Under the pieces are notes generated by a model, which ran no database searches, was not told the DNA's origin, and worked only from the letters and a program-made list of their open reading frames with translations. This document shows, piece after piece, positions 35,847 through 44,878 of a stretch of 64,000 bases of DNA. The stretch is taken from NCBI GenBank assembly GCA_019637795.1, contig JAHBUY010000006.1:178330-242329 (forward strand), given 5' to 3'. Within the stretch, counting starts at the first letter, position 1, and each line of letters begins with the position of its first letter. The DNA comes from a bacterium. Its GTDB lineage: Bacteria > Desulfobacterota > Binatia > HRBIN30 > CADEER01. A program made the translations under genes and the position numbers.

Positions 35847-36488
35847 ATGCCGCAGCAGACAATTCGCGTCGTCATCGCCGACGACCACGCCCTCTTCCGG
35901 CAGGGATTGCGTTCGCTCCTGCGCACCCAGCCGAACATCGCCATCGTCGGCGAGGCGGACGGGCTCGACGCGCTCGACGCGCTGCTCGCCGAGACGCGGT
36001 GCGACGTCATCCTGCTCGATCTGAAAATGGATCGCATCGCGATCGACCGCATCCCGGCGTTCGCCAGGCAGGCGAAGGTCGTCGTCGTCACCGCCAGCGA
36101 GAGCGTCGACGAGTCCGTGGCCGCTGTCTCCGCCGGCGCGGCGGCGATCGTCCTCAAGCGGTTCGCGGTGGAACACCTGATCCAGGCGATCGCAGCGGCG
36201 ACCACCGGCGGCGTGTGGATGCCCCCGCACGTGCAGGCGGCGATGGCGACCACCCTGCGCAGTGGCCCCCGCTCCGTCCTCACGTCGCGCGAGCACGAGA
36301 TCGTCCGTCAGGTGGGCCTCGGCCTGCGCAACGCGGAGATCGCGCAGCGGCTGTTCATCAGCGAGCGCACCGTGAAGACCCATCTTCACAACATCTTCTC
36401 GAAGCTCGACCTGCACGACCGCGTCGAGCTGGCGCTCTACGCGGTCAAGACCGGCATCGTCGGCACGCACGAGAGCAGGCTCGCGTAG
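35847..36488 (+). CDS. NarL/FixJ family response regulator
   Basis: 213 residues. The receiver domain has acidic ADDHALFRQG (D12, D13 region), phospho-acceptor D58 in LLDLKM, and conserved Thr and Lys near VVTAS and VLKRF. The C-terminal LuxR-type helix-turn-helix is LTSREHEIVRQVGLGLRN, then IAQRLFISERTVKTHLHNIF. It lies 6 bp after the kinase. The secreted-protein gene block that starts at 36857 is a candidate target by proximity. Confidence 0.94.
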   Translation: MPQQTIRVVIADDHALFRQGLRSLLRTQPNIAIVGEADGLDALDALLAETRCDVILLDLKMDRIAIDRIPAFARQAKVVVVTASESVDESVAAVSAGAAAIVLKRFAVEHLIQAIAAATTGGVWMPPHVQAAMATTLRSGPRSVLTSREHEIVRQVGLGLRNAEIAQRLFISERTVKTHLHNIFSKLDLHDRVELALYAVKTGIVGTHESRLA

Positions 36489-36803
36489 CACCCCACCCCG
36501 GGCGCGCCCGTATCGCGCCCGATGCCCTTCCGCGGCGCGGCGTTCCCGGCCAGCCGATCGCCGCCATGCGCCGGCGACGACACGACCGCTCCCGTCCGCG
36601 AAACAGTGATCCAGGCCTGCCGGCGTAGGCCGACCTACACCCCTGGACGTAGATAGAATCAACCCACCGGCGGATTCACTGAGTCCAAGCCGCCACGGTA
36701 CACAGATCCTCGATTCGATGTCGTACGTGGGGGATTTCAGATCGTCGCAGACGGGCGTCCGTGCTGCGGCTGGATGGGCCGGCTCACGGCTCCGCAGTTG
36801 ATG
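36489..36803. other. Intergenic region upstream of the secreted-protein block
   Basis: About 315 bp without a gene. A small perfect hairpin GTAGG-CCGA-CCTAC lies at 36625-36638. TAGAAT at 36655-36660 is a possible -10 without a clear -35. The promoter for the large secreted proteins is presumably here. Confidence 0.35.
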
Positions 36804-36839
36804 GGCGTGGGACAGCCGCCGAAGAGCGGTTGTCACGCC
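36804..36839 (+). promoter_or_regulatory. Leader hairpin abutting the ribosome-binding site
   Basis: GGCGTG-GG-ACAGCCGC (36804-36819) pairs with GCGGTTGTCACGCC (36826-36839) around the loop CGAAGA, leaving a two-base bulge and one G-U pair. The stem ends one base before AAGGGGGGAT, the ribosome-binding site of the gene at 36857. Such placement suggests translational control or mRNA stabilisation. Confidence 0.5.
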
Positions 36840-36856
36840 GAAGGGGGGATACCGGG

Positions 36857-38647
36857 ATGAGCAACGCGATCACACGTGCGGTGGTGCACGCGTGTGCGAT
36901 GACAGTCTTCGCACTCGCTGCCGTGCTGCCAGCGGGCGCGCAGGCGAGCTGCACGACCGCTGCCTGGGAGAATCCGTGCGCCCCGGGCGCCGGGTCACCG
37001 TCCACCGATTGCCATCTCGAGTGGATCTTCACGCCGCCGACGGCGCCGATCAATCCGAAGGGCAAGGACGGCGTGCCGAAGAATCGCGTCTCCTGCTACG
37101 AGGGTGATCGCCGTTGCGACAGCGATCCGGATCTCGGCAACCATAGCTGCACGCTGCCGGTCGTCCCGTGCATCAACAACGCCGACCCGCGGTTCGGGTC
37201 GTGCACGCCGTCGGCGATCGCCTCGTTCTCCTTCCTCAAGACGCCGCACGACGCCGCCGACGAGTCCAATCGCGCGGCGCTCGAAGCGCGCTTCGGCGCG
37301 GACGGCTTCGGGGTCAGCGTCACCCGGCGCAAGGACGCGGTGTTCGCCGGCTCGGCCAACGCCACCGTGAGCGCCTGTGGCGCCCCGGTCGAGGTGCAGG
37401 TGCCGCTCGCTCAGAGCGGCTCGGGGTACCGCAAGAAGGCCAAGCGCATCATCTCGAAGGTGACGACCGCGAGCGGCGCCACCGACAAGGACTCGCTCCT
37501 CTTCGTCTGCCTGCCGAGCACCTGTGGCGACGGCGTCGTCCAGGCCGACCACGAGCAGTGCGACGACGGCAACCGCGTCAACGGCGACGGCTGCGACCAG
37601 GGCTGCCAGTTGGAAGGGCTCGAGAACGAGTCGCCGACGCCGACCAGCACCCGGACCGACACGCCGACCCGCACGGTGACCTCCACGGCGACGCCGACCA
37701 TCACGCCCACGGAAACACTGGCGCCGGGCGTGCCGACGTTCACCCGCACGCCGACCTTCACGCCGACCGCCACCGCGATTCCCACCGAGACGCCGGCGCC
37801 GATCACCCGCCGCTGTAACTTCCGCACCGGCACCAACAACACCGGCCTCACCGTGGCCGGCAACGTGACCGCGAACGCCAGCATCAGCGGCTACCAGGAC
37901 TGGGAATTCTTCCCGCCCGACGACAACGGGGTCAGCCAGATCCGCATTCCCAAGGACCAGATGCAGTTCAGTTGCGCCCTGGTGCAGGCGACGGTGCTCA
38001 TCACCATCACCGCCGGCACGGTCTGTCTCCGTCCGGACATCGACGCCGGCGACGGCTTCGGCGCCATCGACTGCAACGGCGGCAACCAGGCCGGGTACAA
38101 CTCGGCGACGCAGATGGACCACAACACCAACCAGAACGCGCTCGGGTTCCCACAGGACCCCGATTGCGAGGAGACGTACCTCTCGCCCGACGGCCTCATC
38201 AGCCGCGCCTCGATCGAGGATCCGAGTCAGTCCATCTATCACGCCGGCGTCTGCAACAGCGCCGTCCACCTCTCGTACAACGGCACGTCGCCGGCCAACG
38301 GCATGACCCTGACGCAGAACCTGATCGCCCGCATCAGCACCGCGCAGACGTCGTGCTCGCCGAACCCCTGCCCGCCGAACGATACGCCGTACGATTCGGG
38401 CGCCGGCGACCTGTCGGTGACCGGACGCATGACCACCGGTCAGTCGGTGGGCACGCTCTTCGATCGCAACAACTCGGCCGGCAGCAACTTCAGCCGCACC
38501 TTCACCGGCGCGACGGTGCCGTGTTCCACCATCTTCGCGCCCGGCGGCAACGTCTCGAACATGAAGGTGGGGGTCGTCATCCCCTTCCCGGACACCGCCG
38601 CGACCATCAACGACGCCAACGTCGAAGTCCGTCTCGTCTGCCAATAG
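36857..38647 (+). CDS. Secreted Cys-rich protein with DUF4215-type repeat and TPT linker
   Basis: 596 residues, with AGGGGGG before the ATG. Signal peptide (residues ~10-30). The N-terminal domain (~31-215) includes CYEGDRRCDSDPDLGNHSC and CINNADPRFGSC, a pattern shared with the C-terminus of the next gene's product. A DUF4215/Myxococcus-type repeat follows (CGDGVVQADHEQCDDGN, NGDGCDQGC). A Thr/Pro linker (~260-315) leads to a beta-rich C-terminal domain (~320-596) with paired Cys. It is exported, probably to the cell surface. No enzyme motif is visible. Confidence 0.8.
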   Translation: MSNAITRAVVHACAMTVFALAAVLPAGAQASCTTAAWENPCAPGAGSPSTDCHLEWIFTPPTAPINPKGKDGVPKNRVSCYEGDRRCDSDPDLGNHSCTLPVVPCINNADPRFGSCTPSAIASFSFLKTPHDAADESNRAALEARFGADGFGVSVTRRKDAVFAGSANATVSACGAPVEVQVPLAQSGSGYRKKAKRIISKVTTASGATDKDSLLFVCLPSTCGDGVVQADHEQCDDGNRVNGDGCDQGCQLEGLENESPTPTSTRTDTPTRTVTSTATPTITPTETLAPGVPTFTRTPTFTPTATAIPTETPAPITRRCNFRTGTNNTGLTVAGNVTANASISGYQDWEFFPPDDNGVSQIRIPKDQMQFSCALVQATVLITITAGTVCLRPDIDAGDGFGAIDCNGGNQAGYNSATQMDHNTNQNALGFPQDPDCEETYLSPDGLISRASIEDPSQSIYHAGVCNSAVHLSYNGTSPANGMTLTQNLIARISTAQTSCSPNPCPPNDTPYDSGAGDLSVTGRMTTGQSVGTLFDRNNSAGSNFSRTFTGATVPCSTIFAPGGNVSNMKVGVVIPFPDTAATINDANVEVRLVCQ

Positions 38648-38683
38648 GACGTGCGCAGGACCGCTTTAGGGGGGATTCGGAGC

Positions 38684-41600
38684 ATGCACATCTCGACCTC
38701 ACAGAGAAGGGAGCTCGCAGGGCTCTCCACCGCGCACCGCCTGCTGGGCCGTGACGCAGCACCCGTGGGCCGCGGCGCTGGATTCACCCAGCGCCTGCGG
38801 CTGCTGGCGGCGGCGCTGATCCTGGTTCCGCTCACCGCCTCCGCCGCCGCGGCGGACATCACCTTCATCAAGTCGATCGGCACGGCGACGTCGACCACCG
38901 CGGCGACCACGCAGTCGATCACGGTGCCGGCGGCCGGCGTCGACGCCGGCGCGGCGATCATCGTCTCGGCCACCTTCACCAACTCCACGGCGGTGTCTCT
39001 GGCCGGGACGGTGAGCGCGGCGGACACCGCCCTCAACAGCTACACGGTCATCTCGGACGCGACCAACGGCACCAACGTGCGCACCGTCGTCCTGGCGGCG
39101 CTCAACGTCAACCGGCTGGTGAGCGGCAACACCATCACGGTGACCACGCCGTCGGTCAACCGGCGGACGATCGCCGCCGCCGAGTTCTGGGGCGTCGACG
39201 CCACCGACCAGTCGGCCAGCGCCATCGGCAACGACACCGCGCCCGCATCGGGTCCGGCGACCACGTCGACCGCCAACGAGCTGCTGATCGCCGCCATCGG
39301 CATCAACGGCATCGCCGGCGACAACCTCGCGCCCGGCGCCGGGTTCACGCAGATCACGCGCGTGAGCGCCGGCACCGCCGTCCCGGCGGCGACCAACCTG
39401 CTCGCCTACGAGCTCGTCGCCGACGCCGACGCATACGAGGCCACCGCGACCACCACCACGACCCGCCAGTGGGCCGCCAATCTGGCGACCCTCGCGCCCG
39501 ACGCGACCTGCGGCGACGGCAACGTCGATCCCGGCGAGGACTGCGACGACGGTCCGGACAACGGCAGCGGCACGAGCTGCTGCAATGCCAACTGCCGCTT
39601 CCGCGCCAGCGGCCAGACCTGTCGGGCATCGACCGGCGGCTGCGATCCGGCCGAGGTCTGCACCGGCTCGAGCGGCGCCTGCCCGGCCGACGCGCTGCGC
39701 CCGAACGGCTTCGTCTGCCGCGCCGCCGCCGGCGAGTGCGACATCGCCGAAACCTGCGACGGCCTGAGCAACACCTGCCCCACCGACGTCCTGGTCGCGG
39801 CCGATACGCCCTGCACCGACGACGGCACGTCCTGCACGATCGACATCTGCAACGGCTCGAGCCCGGCCTGTCAGCACCCCGCCGACACCGGCAGCCCGTG
39901 CATCAAGTTCATCCAGACCATCGGCACCTCCACCAGCACGACGGCCGCGACCACCACGGCGGTCACGGTTCCGGCGGCCGGCGTCTCCAGCGGCGGCAGC
40001 GTCATCATCACGATGGGTCTGCCGTCGAACGCCCTGGGAGCCCCGGGCGACGTCAGCGCCACGGACTCGGCCGGCAACGTCTATGCGGTCGATTCGGACG
40101 TCACCAATCCCGCCAACGCCCGCATCGTCGTGCTGTCCTCGCACAAGGTGCTGCCCCTGGTCAGCGGCAACACCATCACCGTCACCCACCCGTCGACCAA
40201 CCGCCGCAACATGGTGGCGGCGGAGTACTCCGGTCTGGCCGCCAGCCCGACGGTCGACCAGACCGCGACCAACATCGGCAGCGAGAACAACGCGACGCCG
40301 GCCACCACCGGAACCGCGCCGACGACCACCCAGGCCGACCAGCTCCTGATCGGCGCCTTCGGCGTCTCGGGTCCGACGAGCGACAACTTCACCCCCGGCG
40401 CCGGCTACGCGTCGGCCGGGCGGGTCAGCGCCAGCACCACCGCCCCGACGGTGACCAACATCCAGGAATACCGGGTGGTCAACACCATCGGCGACTACAG
40501 CGCCGGCTTCACCACCACGACCACGACCGTCCGCCCATACGCGGCCGGGCTCGTGACCTACAAGGCCGATCTCGACTGCGGCAACGGCGTCATCGATCCC
40601 GGCGAGGAGTGCGATCTCGGCCTCAGCGGCAACGGCTCGACGACCTCCTGCTGCACGCGCAACTGCAAGTTCCGCAGCTCGGCGGGCGTCTGCCGGCCGC
40701 AGAACGGCGTCTGCGACGTCGCCGAGACCTGCACCGGCTCGTCGGACACCTGTCCGGCGGATGCGCTGCGCCCCGACGGCTTCGTCTGCCGCGCCATCCC
40801 GGCCGGCGAGGCGGGCGCCTGCGACCCCGTCGCCGAGACCTGCGACGGCGTCAGCAACCTCTGCCCGCCCGACACCTTCCTGCCGGCGGGCAGTGAGTGC
40901 GCGGTGAACAACGACACCAACCCGTGCACCGCCGATCAGTGCAACGGCACCCAGGCGGCCTGCACCCACCCCGCCGGCAACGCCGGCGCGGTCTGCCGCG
41001 CCGCCGCCGCGAGCTGCGACGCGGTGGAGGTCTGCACCGGGGCGTCGACCACGTGTCCGGCGAACGCCTTCCTGCCCGCCGGCACGGTGTGCCGTCAGGC
41101 CACCGACCTGTGCGACGTCGACGACGTGTGCTCGGGCCTCAGCCAGAGCTGCGGTCAGGACAACGTGCGGCCGAACGGATTCCTCTGTCGCGCCGCCACC
41201 GATCTCTGCGACGCCGACGACACCTGCGACGGCACGGGCAAGGCCTGCGTCGATCACGTCCGGCCCGCCGGCGCCGAGTGTCGGCAGAGCACCGACGAAT
41301 GCGACGTGACCGACGTCTGCGACGGCAACAGCAAGGTGTGCAACGACGAAGTCGCGGAGGCGGGCACCTCGTGCGGCTCGCCGGCGGCCGATGCCTGCGA
41401 CGCCGACGATGCGTGCGATGGCACGGGCAAGGCCTGCCAGGCGCTGGTCAAAGCCAGCGGTGAGCTCTGCCGCGACGCCGCCGACGTCTGCGACGTGGCC
41501 GAATTCTGCGACGGCAGCAACACCGCCTGCCCCGCCGATGCCCTGCAGAATGCCGGCGTCACCTGCCGCGAGGCGGCCGGCCCCTGCGACGTCGCCGAGA

Positions 41601-42520
41601 CCTGCACCGGCAGCAGCACCGCGTGTCCGGCGGACGCCGTGCAGCCGGCGTCGTTCCTCTGCCGGCCGCAGAGCGGCGACTGCGACGTCGCCGACTACTG
41701 CGACGGCACGGAGGTCGCCTGCTCGGACGACGTGCACGTCCCCGACGGCACCCTCTGCGTCGGCACCAACCCGAACGCCTGCCTGAACGCCTGCAGCGCC
41801 GGCGTCTGCGCCGACGGCGCGCCGGTCACCGAGCAGGCCTGCTGCGGCAACGGCATTCTCGATGCCGGGGAGACCTGCGACGACGGCAACCAGATCTCCG
41901 GCGACACCTGCCCGTCGCGGCCCGGCGACGATTGCCAGTTCGCCGCCAGCGGCAGCCTGGTCCGCGCCGCCCGCAAGAACCCGGCCCACGATTCGCGGGC
42001 CTGCCAGCTCGAGTTCGCGGTGGCCAACGCCACCGGCTCCAGCGATCGCTTCGGCCTGCCGAGCTGGATCCAGACCTGCACCGATCAGGATCCCGCCTGC
42101 GATCTCGATCCGACGCCCGGCCGCTGCCGCATCGCGGTGGCCGCCTGCCTGAACAACCAGGACGCCAACGTCCCGGCCTGCGTGCTCAACGGCGTCGGCT
42201 CCGTCGCCTTCGATGCGCCGAAGCGCACCCTGCCGGCCGAGCAGCTCGCGCTCGCCGCCGCCGGGGTGGCGAAGCTGACCGCCGGGATCCAGCAGCTCCT
42301 CGATCCCGCCAATCCGGCCGCGTGGTACACCAACACCCTTCCGGTGTTGGCGAGCCAGCGCAACCTGTGCAGCGGCACGGTGCTGATCGACGTGCTGGCC
42401 GGCACGGACACCAAGACCACCAAGAAGAAGGCGTTCTCGCTCAAGGTCCGCTCGCTCGATCTCAACGGGCAGAAGAAGATCTCGACGCTGCGCCTGATGT
42501 GCCAGTCTCCGACGCCCTGA
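38684..42520 (+). CDS. Giant secreted protein with twelve disintegrin-like Cys-rich units
   Basis: 1278 residues; the ATG has AGGGGGGATTCGGAG upstream. Signal peptide ending near residue 52. A ~210-residue beta domain occurs twice (about 57-268 and 407-626), each starting F-I-(K/Q)-(S/T)-I-G-T. Each is followed by a DUF4215-like segment (CGDGNVDPGEDCDDG; CGNGVIDPGEECDLG) and Cys-rich units such as CRAAAGECDIAETCDG and CDVAETCTGSSDTCPAD; two units follow the first copy and ten the second. These match the core of ADAM/snake-venom disintegrin domains. The C-terminal ~190 residues repeat a Cys domain of the preceding gene's product. It is probably a surface adhesin. Confidence 0.82.
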   Translation: MHISTSQRRELAGLSTAHRLLGRDAAPVGRGAGFTQRLRLLAAALILVPLTASAAAADITFIKSIGTATSTTAATTQSITVPAAGVDAGAAIIVSATFTNSTAVSLAGTVSAADTALNSYTVISDATNGTNVRTVVLAALNVNRLVSGNTITVTTPSVNRRTIAAAEFWGVDATDQSASAIGNDTAPASGPATTSTANELLIAAIGINGIAGDNLAPGAGFTQITRVSAGTAVPAATNLLAYELVADADAYEATATTTTTRQWAANLATLAPDATCGDGNVDPGEDCDDGPDNGSGTSCCNANCRFRASGQTCRASTGGCDPAEVCTGSSGACPADALRPNGFVCRAAAGECDIAETCDGLSNTCPTDVLVAADTPCTDDGTSCTIDICNGSSPACQHPADTGSPCIKFIQTIGTSTSTTAATTTAVTVPAAGVSSGGSVIITMGLPSNALGAPGDVSATDSAGNVYAVDSDVTNPANARIVVLSSHKVLPLVSGNTITVTHPSTNRRNMVAAEYSGLAASPTVDQTATNIGSENNATPATTGTAPTTTQADQLLIGAFGVSGPTSDNFTPGAGYASAGRVSASTTAPTVTNIQEYRVVNTIGDYSAGFTTTTTTVRPYAAGLVTYKADLDCGNGVIDPGEECDLGLSGNGSTTSCCTRNCKFRSSAGVCRPQNGVCDVAETCTGSSDTCPADALRPDGFVCRAIPAGEAGACDPVAETCDGVSNLCPPDTFLPAGSECAVNNDTNPCTADQCNGTQAACTHPAGNAGAVCRAAAASCDAVEVCTGASTTCPANAFLPAGTVCRQATDLCDVDDVCSGLSQSCGQDNVRPNGFLCRAATDLCDADDTCDGTGKACVDHVRPAGAECRQSTDECDVTDVCDGNSKVCNDEVAEAGTSCGSPAADACDADDACDGTGKACQALVKASGELCRDAADVCDVAEFCDGSNTACPADALQNAGVTCREAAGPCDVAETCTGSSTACPADAVQPASFLCRPQSGDCDVADYCDGTEVACSDDVHVPDGTLCVGTNPNACLNACSAGVCADGAPVTEQACCGNGILDAGETCDDGNQISGDTCPSRPGDDCQFAASGSLVRAARKNPAHDSRACQLEFAVANATGSSDRFGLPSWIQTCTDQDPACDLDPTPGRCRIAVAACLNNQDANVPACVLNGVGSVAFDAPKRTLPAEQLALAAAGVAKLTAGIQQLLDPANPAAWYTNTLPVLASQRNLCSGTVLIDVLAGTDTKTTKKKAFSLKVRSLDLNGQKKISTLRLMCQSPTP

Positions 42521-42619
42521 GGCGAATTGCGCCGAGAGCCGAGGACCGTTCCACCCGCCGCGGCCAGTGAACCCGCCCTGGCCGCGGCGGCGCCTTTCCC
42601 GCCACACTCTTCTCCGCGC

Positions 42620-44839
42620 GTGTTCCCACCGGCGACCCGAGCCTCCCGCGATCCGCGAACGCCCCCGCCGCGCCGCCGCCGGACAGTCGCCCTCCTGATG
42701 TGCGTGATCGCCGCCGCCACCGCACTCGCCACCAGTCCAGCCGGCGCGACGGATCTCACCCTGGACGTGACCGCGCCGGTCGGCGCCGGCCGGCAGACCT
42801 GGCCGCTGACGACCGGCATCCCCTTCCCGCGCGGCGCCCGGTCGGCGGTCGACGACCTGCGCCTCGAGGCCGCGGCCGGACGCCGCGCCGCGCCGCCCGT
42901 GCAGGCGCGCGTCCTCAGCCGCTGGCCGGACGGCAGCATCCGCTGGGCGCTGCTCGATTCGCAGATCGAGCTCGCCGGCGGCGAGCAGCGACGGTATCGC
43001 ATCACCCGCGGCGCGCCGGTCGCCGCGCCGCGCCCGCTGCGGGTCGAGGAAACGCCCGACGCGGTCGTCGTCGACTCCGGACCGCTGCAGTTCGCGATCC
43101 CCACCACGCGCCCGGCGGCGCTCGACGCCGTCCGCCTGGGCGGTCGCGACGCGCTCGCCGGCCCGATCACCATGGCGATGGAGATCGAGGGAACGCGCCA
43201 CGACGCCGGCGTGCCGACCCAGGTGCGCGTGCTCGAACGCGGCCCGCTGCGGGCCCGGGTCGAGATGCGCGGCACCTATGGCGCGGATGTCGGGTACGTG
43301 ATCCGCGTCGATGCCTTCGCCGGCCAGCCGTTCGTTCGCGTCCTCCACACCTTCGAGCACCGCGGCGCGGCGCCGCTGACGCGCGTCGGACAGATCGCGA
43401 TGGAGGTGCCGCTGCGCGCCGCCGCGCCGGCCGGCTACCGCGCCGGACGCGAGCGGGACGCGCCGCTGTCCGGCGCCCTCGCCGACGCGCCGGTCAGCAT
43501 CTACCAGGAGGACAACCTGACTCTGCGCCGCGACGGCACGGTCGAGCCGGGACGCTCCGCCGGCTGGATCGATGTGGGCGACGGCACCCACGGCGTCGCC
43601 ATCGCGGCGCGCTTTCTCTGGCAGCAGTATCCGCAGAGCTTCCACCTGAGTCGCGCCCAGCTCCGCTACAATCTGTGGGCGCCGGAAGCCGATCCCGCCG
43701 CGGTCGGGATGGGCGCCGCCAAGACGCACGAGTGGGTCGTGTACTTCCACGGCGCCGCGGCGCCGGCCGCCGAGCAGCTCGCGGCGCTGGCCGAGCCGCT
43801 GGTTCCCGTCCTCGGCCCGGATGCGGTCGCGTCGACGGCGGCGTTGCCCAACAGCCTGGCGCCGGCGCCGGCGACGGCGGGCTTCCTCGACGAGGTGCGC
43901 GCCGGGTTCGAGCGCTATCGGCTGCACGCCGACCGCGAGCCGTGGGACGACAGCGGCAATCCGCGCTGTACCGGGGCGGATCCCGAACGGCGGCGCCAGG
44001 GCTTCTACGGCATGTTCAACTGGGGCGATTGGAACTTCCCCGGCTACCACGACGTGGTCAACGGCTGCGACACCTGGGGCAATCTCGAGTACGACCTGAC
44101 GCAGGTCCTGGCGCTGGCCTACGCGGCCACCGGCGACGCCGCCTTTCACACCGCGATGACCGCCGCCGCCCGTCACTTCATGGACGTCGACATCGTCCAT
44201 TCCGCCGCCCCGCCCTGCCGTTGCGCCGGCATGAACCACCCGCGGGCGAGCCGCCATTTCACCTTCGCGCCCGGCGTTCCCGATCCCGGCTACACCTGGA
44301 CCGAAGGGCTGCTCTCGTACTTCTATCTCACCGGCGACGACCGCGCCCTCGAGGCGGCGAACGGGATCGCCGACTACCTGGCGCGCAACGTTCCCGACAA
44401 CGGCGCGGCGACGACGCCGCGCCAGTGGGGCTGGCCGCCGATCGCCCTGCTGGCCGCCGCCGACGCGACCGGTCAGGCGGCGTACCGCGATGCGGCGCTG
44501 GAGTACGCCCGTCGCGCCATGGCGGCCTATCCGCCCACCAGCGGCGGCGACTTCGGCGTCGGCACCCTGGCCGACGCCCTCGCGTACGTGCACGCGCACA
44601 CGGGAGACGCGGCCGTCCGCGAGTGGCTGGTCGGCCACGCCGCGGCGGTGATGTCCAGCCCGCCCGGCGCCGACGCGCGCTATTTCCCGGCCGTGGCGTA
44701 CGTCGGCCGCATCAGCAGCGATCCACGCTATCAGCAGGCCGCCGCCGCCGCCGCGGCGCGCCAGATCTTCGGTGAGTGGGGGAAGCCGTTCACGCTCGCG
44801 GGGCGAACGGGATTCCGGATTCTCTCTTTGACGCAGTAG
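42620..44839 (+). CDS. Secreted PcRGLX/YetA-like exo-rhamnogalacturonan lyase family protein
   Basis: 739 residues if the GTG at 42620 is used; TTG 42527 and ATG 42698 are alternatives, and none has a decisive RBS. A basic RRRR n-region and hydrophobic MCVIAAATALA form a signal peptide. The N-terminal domain begins LTLDVTAPVGAGRQTWPLTT and continues GIPFPRG, with VQARVLSRWPDGSIRWALLD, typical of PcRGLX/YetA-like proteins. The C-terminal alpha/alpha toroid contains NWGDWNFPGYHDVVNGCDTW, HPRASRHF and GYTWTEGLLSYFYLTG. It probably cleaves acidic polysaccharide outside the cytoplasm; the exact substrate is unknown. Confidence 0.8.
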   Translation: MFPPATRASRDPRTPPPRRRRTVALLMCVIAAATALATSPAGATDLTLDVTAPVGAGRQTWPLTTGIPFPRGARSAVDDLRLEAAAGRRAAPPVQARVLSRWPDGSIRWALLDSQIELAGGEQRRYRITRGAPVAAPRPLRVEETPDAVVVDSGPLQFAIPTTRPAALDAVRLGGRDALAGPITMAMEIEGTRHDAGVPTQVRVLERGPLRARVEMRGTYGADVGYVIRVDAFAGQPFVRVLHTFEHRGAAPLTRVGQIAMEVPLRAAAPAGYRAGRERDAPLSGALADAPVSIYQEDNLTLRRDGTVEPGRSAGWIDVGDGTHGVAIAARFLWQQYPQSFHLSRAQLRYNLWAPEADPAAVGMGAAKTHEWVVYFHGAAAPAAEQLAALAEPLVPVLGPDAVASTAALPNSLAPAPATAGFLDEVRAGFERYRLHADREPWDDSGNPRCTGADPERRRQGFYGMFNWGDWNFPGYHDVVNGCDTWGNLEYDLTQVLALAYAATGDAAFHTAMTAAARHFMDVDIVHSAAPPCRCAGMNHPRASRHFTFAPGVPDPGYTWTEGLLSYFYLTGDDRALEAANGIADYLARNVPDNGAATTPRQWGWPPIALLAAADATGQAAYRDAALEYARRAMAAYPPTSGGDFGVGTLADALAYVHAHTGDAAVREWLVGHAAAVMSSPPGADARYFPAVAYVGRISSDPRYQQAAAAAAARQIFGEWGKPFTLAGRTGFRILSLTQ

Positions 44840-44878
44840 CTCCGCGACACACGACGCTCGAGAATGGAGGACAGAACG

